Assembly (NCBI GenBank): GCA_030425425.1
Contig: JAUIAO010000022.1
Location: 16,988 to 80,987 of the forward strand
Length of the DNA stretch: 64,000 nt
Origin: Bacteroidia bacterium
GTDB lineage: Bacteria > Bacteroidota > Bacteroidia > Cytophagales > Cyclobacteriaceae
Reading direction: 5' to 3'
Under the pieces are notes generated by a model. That model was not told where the DNA came from. It saw only the letters and a program-made list of their open reading frames with translations, and did no database searches. Made by a program: the position numbers and the translations under genes. This document shows positions 63,133-64,000 of the stretch, one piece after another. Each line of letters begins with the position of its first letter. Position 1 is the first letter of the stretch.

Positions 63133-64000
63133 ATGAAAATGGAGGGTTTTGGTATGATGAAACGATCAACTTTAATATTTATCCTACTAGGGATTAATTG
63201 GAGTTTGTCTGCCCAGCTTTTTCAGGAAATAAGTCTTCAAAGCAAGCTGACTGAGGCCTCTAACAACAATGGTGTGGCTGTTGCCGATTATGACAATGAC
63301 AATGATCTGGATGTCTTTGTGGTTACCCGGTGGGACGGTCAGGGCACGGCAACCAGCCAGTTATTCCGAAATGAAAATAACGGAACCTTTACCAATGTCA
63401 CCTTAGCATCAGGGATCACCAGCTCACATGATTATACGGATAATCCCGTAGATCCTCCGCACCCGGTAGGAAATAAAATGGGCGCTTCCTGGGGGGATTA
63501 TAACAATGATGGTTACCCGGACCTATTCCTGACAAACGCACTTTATATAGAGCTCTATCGAAACAATACAGATGGGACCTTCTCCAATGTGACGGCTGCA
63601 ATGGGTCTCCCCATTGAAACTGAATGTGTTTATGATGTTGGGCTTTGGTTCGATTACAACAATGATTCCTATCTTGATCTTTACGTGTCTGGAGTTTTCG
63701 AATGTGCCGGAAAACTTTACAGGAATAATGCGGGGGCTTCCTTTACTGAAGTTGGTTCAGCAATGGGGCTGGAAGCATCCGGGCTTTCAGCCTGGTCGGC
63801 ACTGCCAATAGACATCAATGGCGATGGTTATTTAGATGTCTATGTGGCGAATGATTTCGGTGCGACCAATAACCTTTTGATCAACAACTCAGGTCTTTCC
63901 TTTGAGGACCAGGCTGCAGCATACGGAGTTACCGATACCTACAGAGACGGCATGGGTACTGCTTACGCCGATTTCGACCAGGATGGTCTGTATGACATAT
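63133..64000 (+). CDS. FG-GAP/VCBS-repeat secreted protein (CRTAC1-like), 3' end cut by window edge
   Basis: The frame is open to base 64000. The likely start is ATG 63154 or 63157 (MMKRSTLIFILLG, signal peptide ending in SLSAQ); ATG 63133 is the first in frame. At least five Asp-rich calcium-binding repeats are seen: DYDNDNDLDVFV, DYNNDGYPDLFL, DYNNDSYLDLYV, DINGDGYLDVYV and DFDQDGLYD. These build an integrin-like beta-propeller. Such proteins often end in an ASPIC/UnbV domain, which would lie outside. It is 43 nt after the GH43 stop and may belong to the same locus. Confidence 0.88.
   Translation, partial: MKMEGFGMMKRSTLIFILLGINWSLSAQLFQEISLQSKLTEASNNNGVAVADYDNDNDLDVFVVTRWDGQGTATSQLFRNENNGTFTNVTLASGITSSHDYTDNPVDPPHPVGNKMGASWGDYNNDGYPDLFLTNALYIELYRNNTDGTFSNVTAAMGLPIETECVYDVGLWFDYNNDSYLDLYVSGVFECAGKLYRNNAGASFTEVGSAMGLEASGLSAWSALPIDINGDGYLDVYVANDFGATNNLLINNSGLSFEDQAAAYGVTDTYRDGMGTAYADFDQDGLYDI

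Overview
The window reads as chromosomal DNA of a Bacteroidota bacterium, probably a marine or soil Cytophagales (Reichenbachiella/Fulvivirga-like; the genus is a guess). Support comes from SusC/SusD pairs, a fused CcoN-CcoO oxidase subunit, a YceI/porin pair, an ISAon1-type transposase remnant, roughly 40% GC, and promoters of the Bacteroidota type (TTTG near -33, TAnnTTTG near -7, clearest at the initiator tRNA).

Region 1 (1-21.5 kb) is a low-oxygen respiration and redox region. It starts with a divergent EF-G paralogue that lacks the catalytic His. YceI/porin genes and hemN follow, then a two-gene operon for a FixL-like PAS histidine kinase and a response regulator fused to a CRP/FNR DNA-binding module. 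Next come UspA-CcoI and the full ccoS-NO-Q-P-G-H-SafE oxidase cluster. FNR-type palindromes (TGAT-N4-ATCA) lie at regular distances (21/22, 44 and 66 nt) from -7 elements at four promoters. One of these promoters drives no gene and appears to make a terminator-ended small RNA of about 95 nt. I infer that the kinase/regulator pair performs the combined job of FixL-FixJ-FixK over a local regulon.

Region 2 (21.5-34.3 kb) is a signalling region between the GTPase genes der and era. It holds an H-NOX haem protein, a single-domain globin, three REC-only response regulators, a multi-TM PAS histidine kinase, a REC-PP2C phosphatase, a second PP2C-like protein with an altered motif, a SiaC-like (DUF1987) protein and two AraC-type regulators. 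With the FixL-like kinase, three unrelated haem folds that could sense O2 or NO are encoded within about 24 kb.

Region 3 (34.3-42.5 kb) holds a three-gene SusC/SusD/lipoprotein uptake operon, the initiator tRNA-Met, a frameshifted ISAon1-family transposase remnant and a long regulatory intergenic region with a perfect 36-bp palindrome and two identical operator-like repeats.

Region 4 (42.5-64 kb) is a xylan-type polysaccharide utilisation locus. It has the canonical xus order susC-susD-susC-susD-SGBP-GH10, then GH97, GH43+CBM6, GH95, a second GH43 and the start of an FG-GAP/VCBS-repeat protein. The enzyme set fits a side-chain-rich (glucurono)arabinoxylan carrying arabinose and galactose. 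The GH10 protein carries two near-identical CBM-like inserts and has lost several active-site residues.
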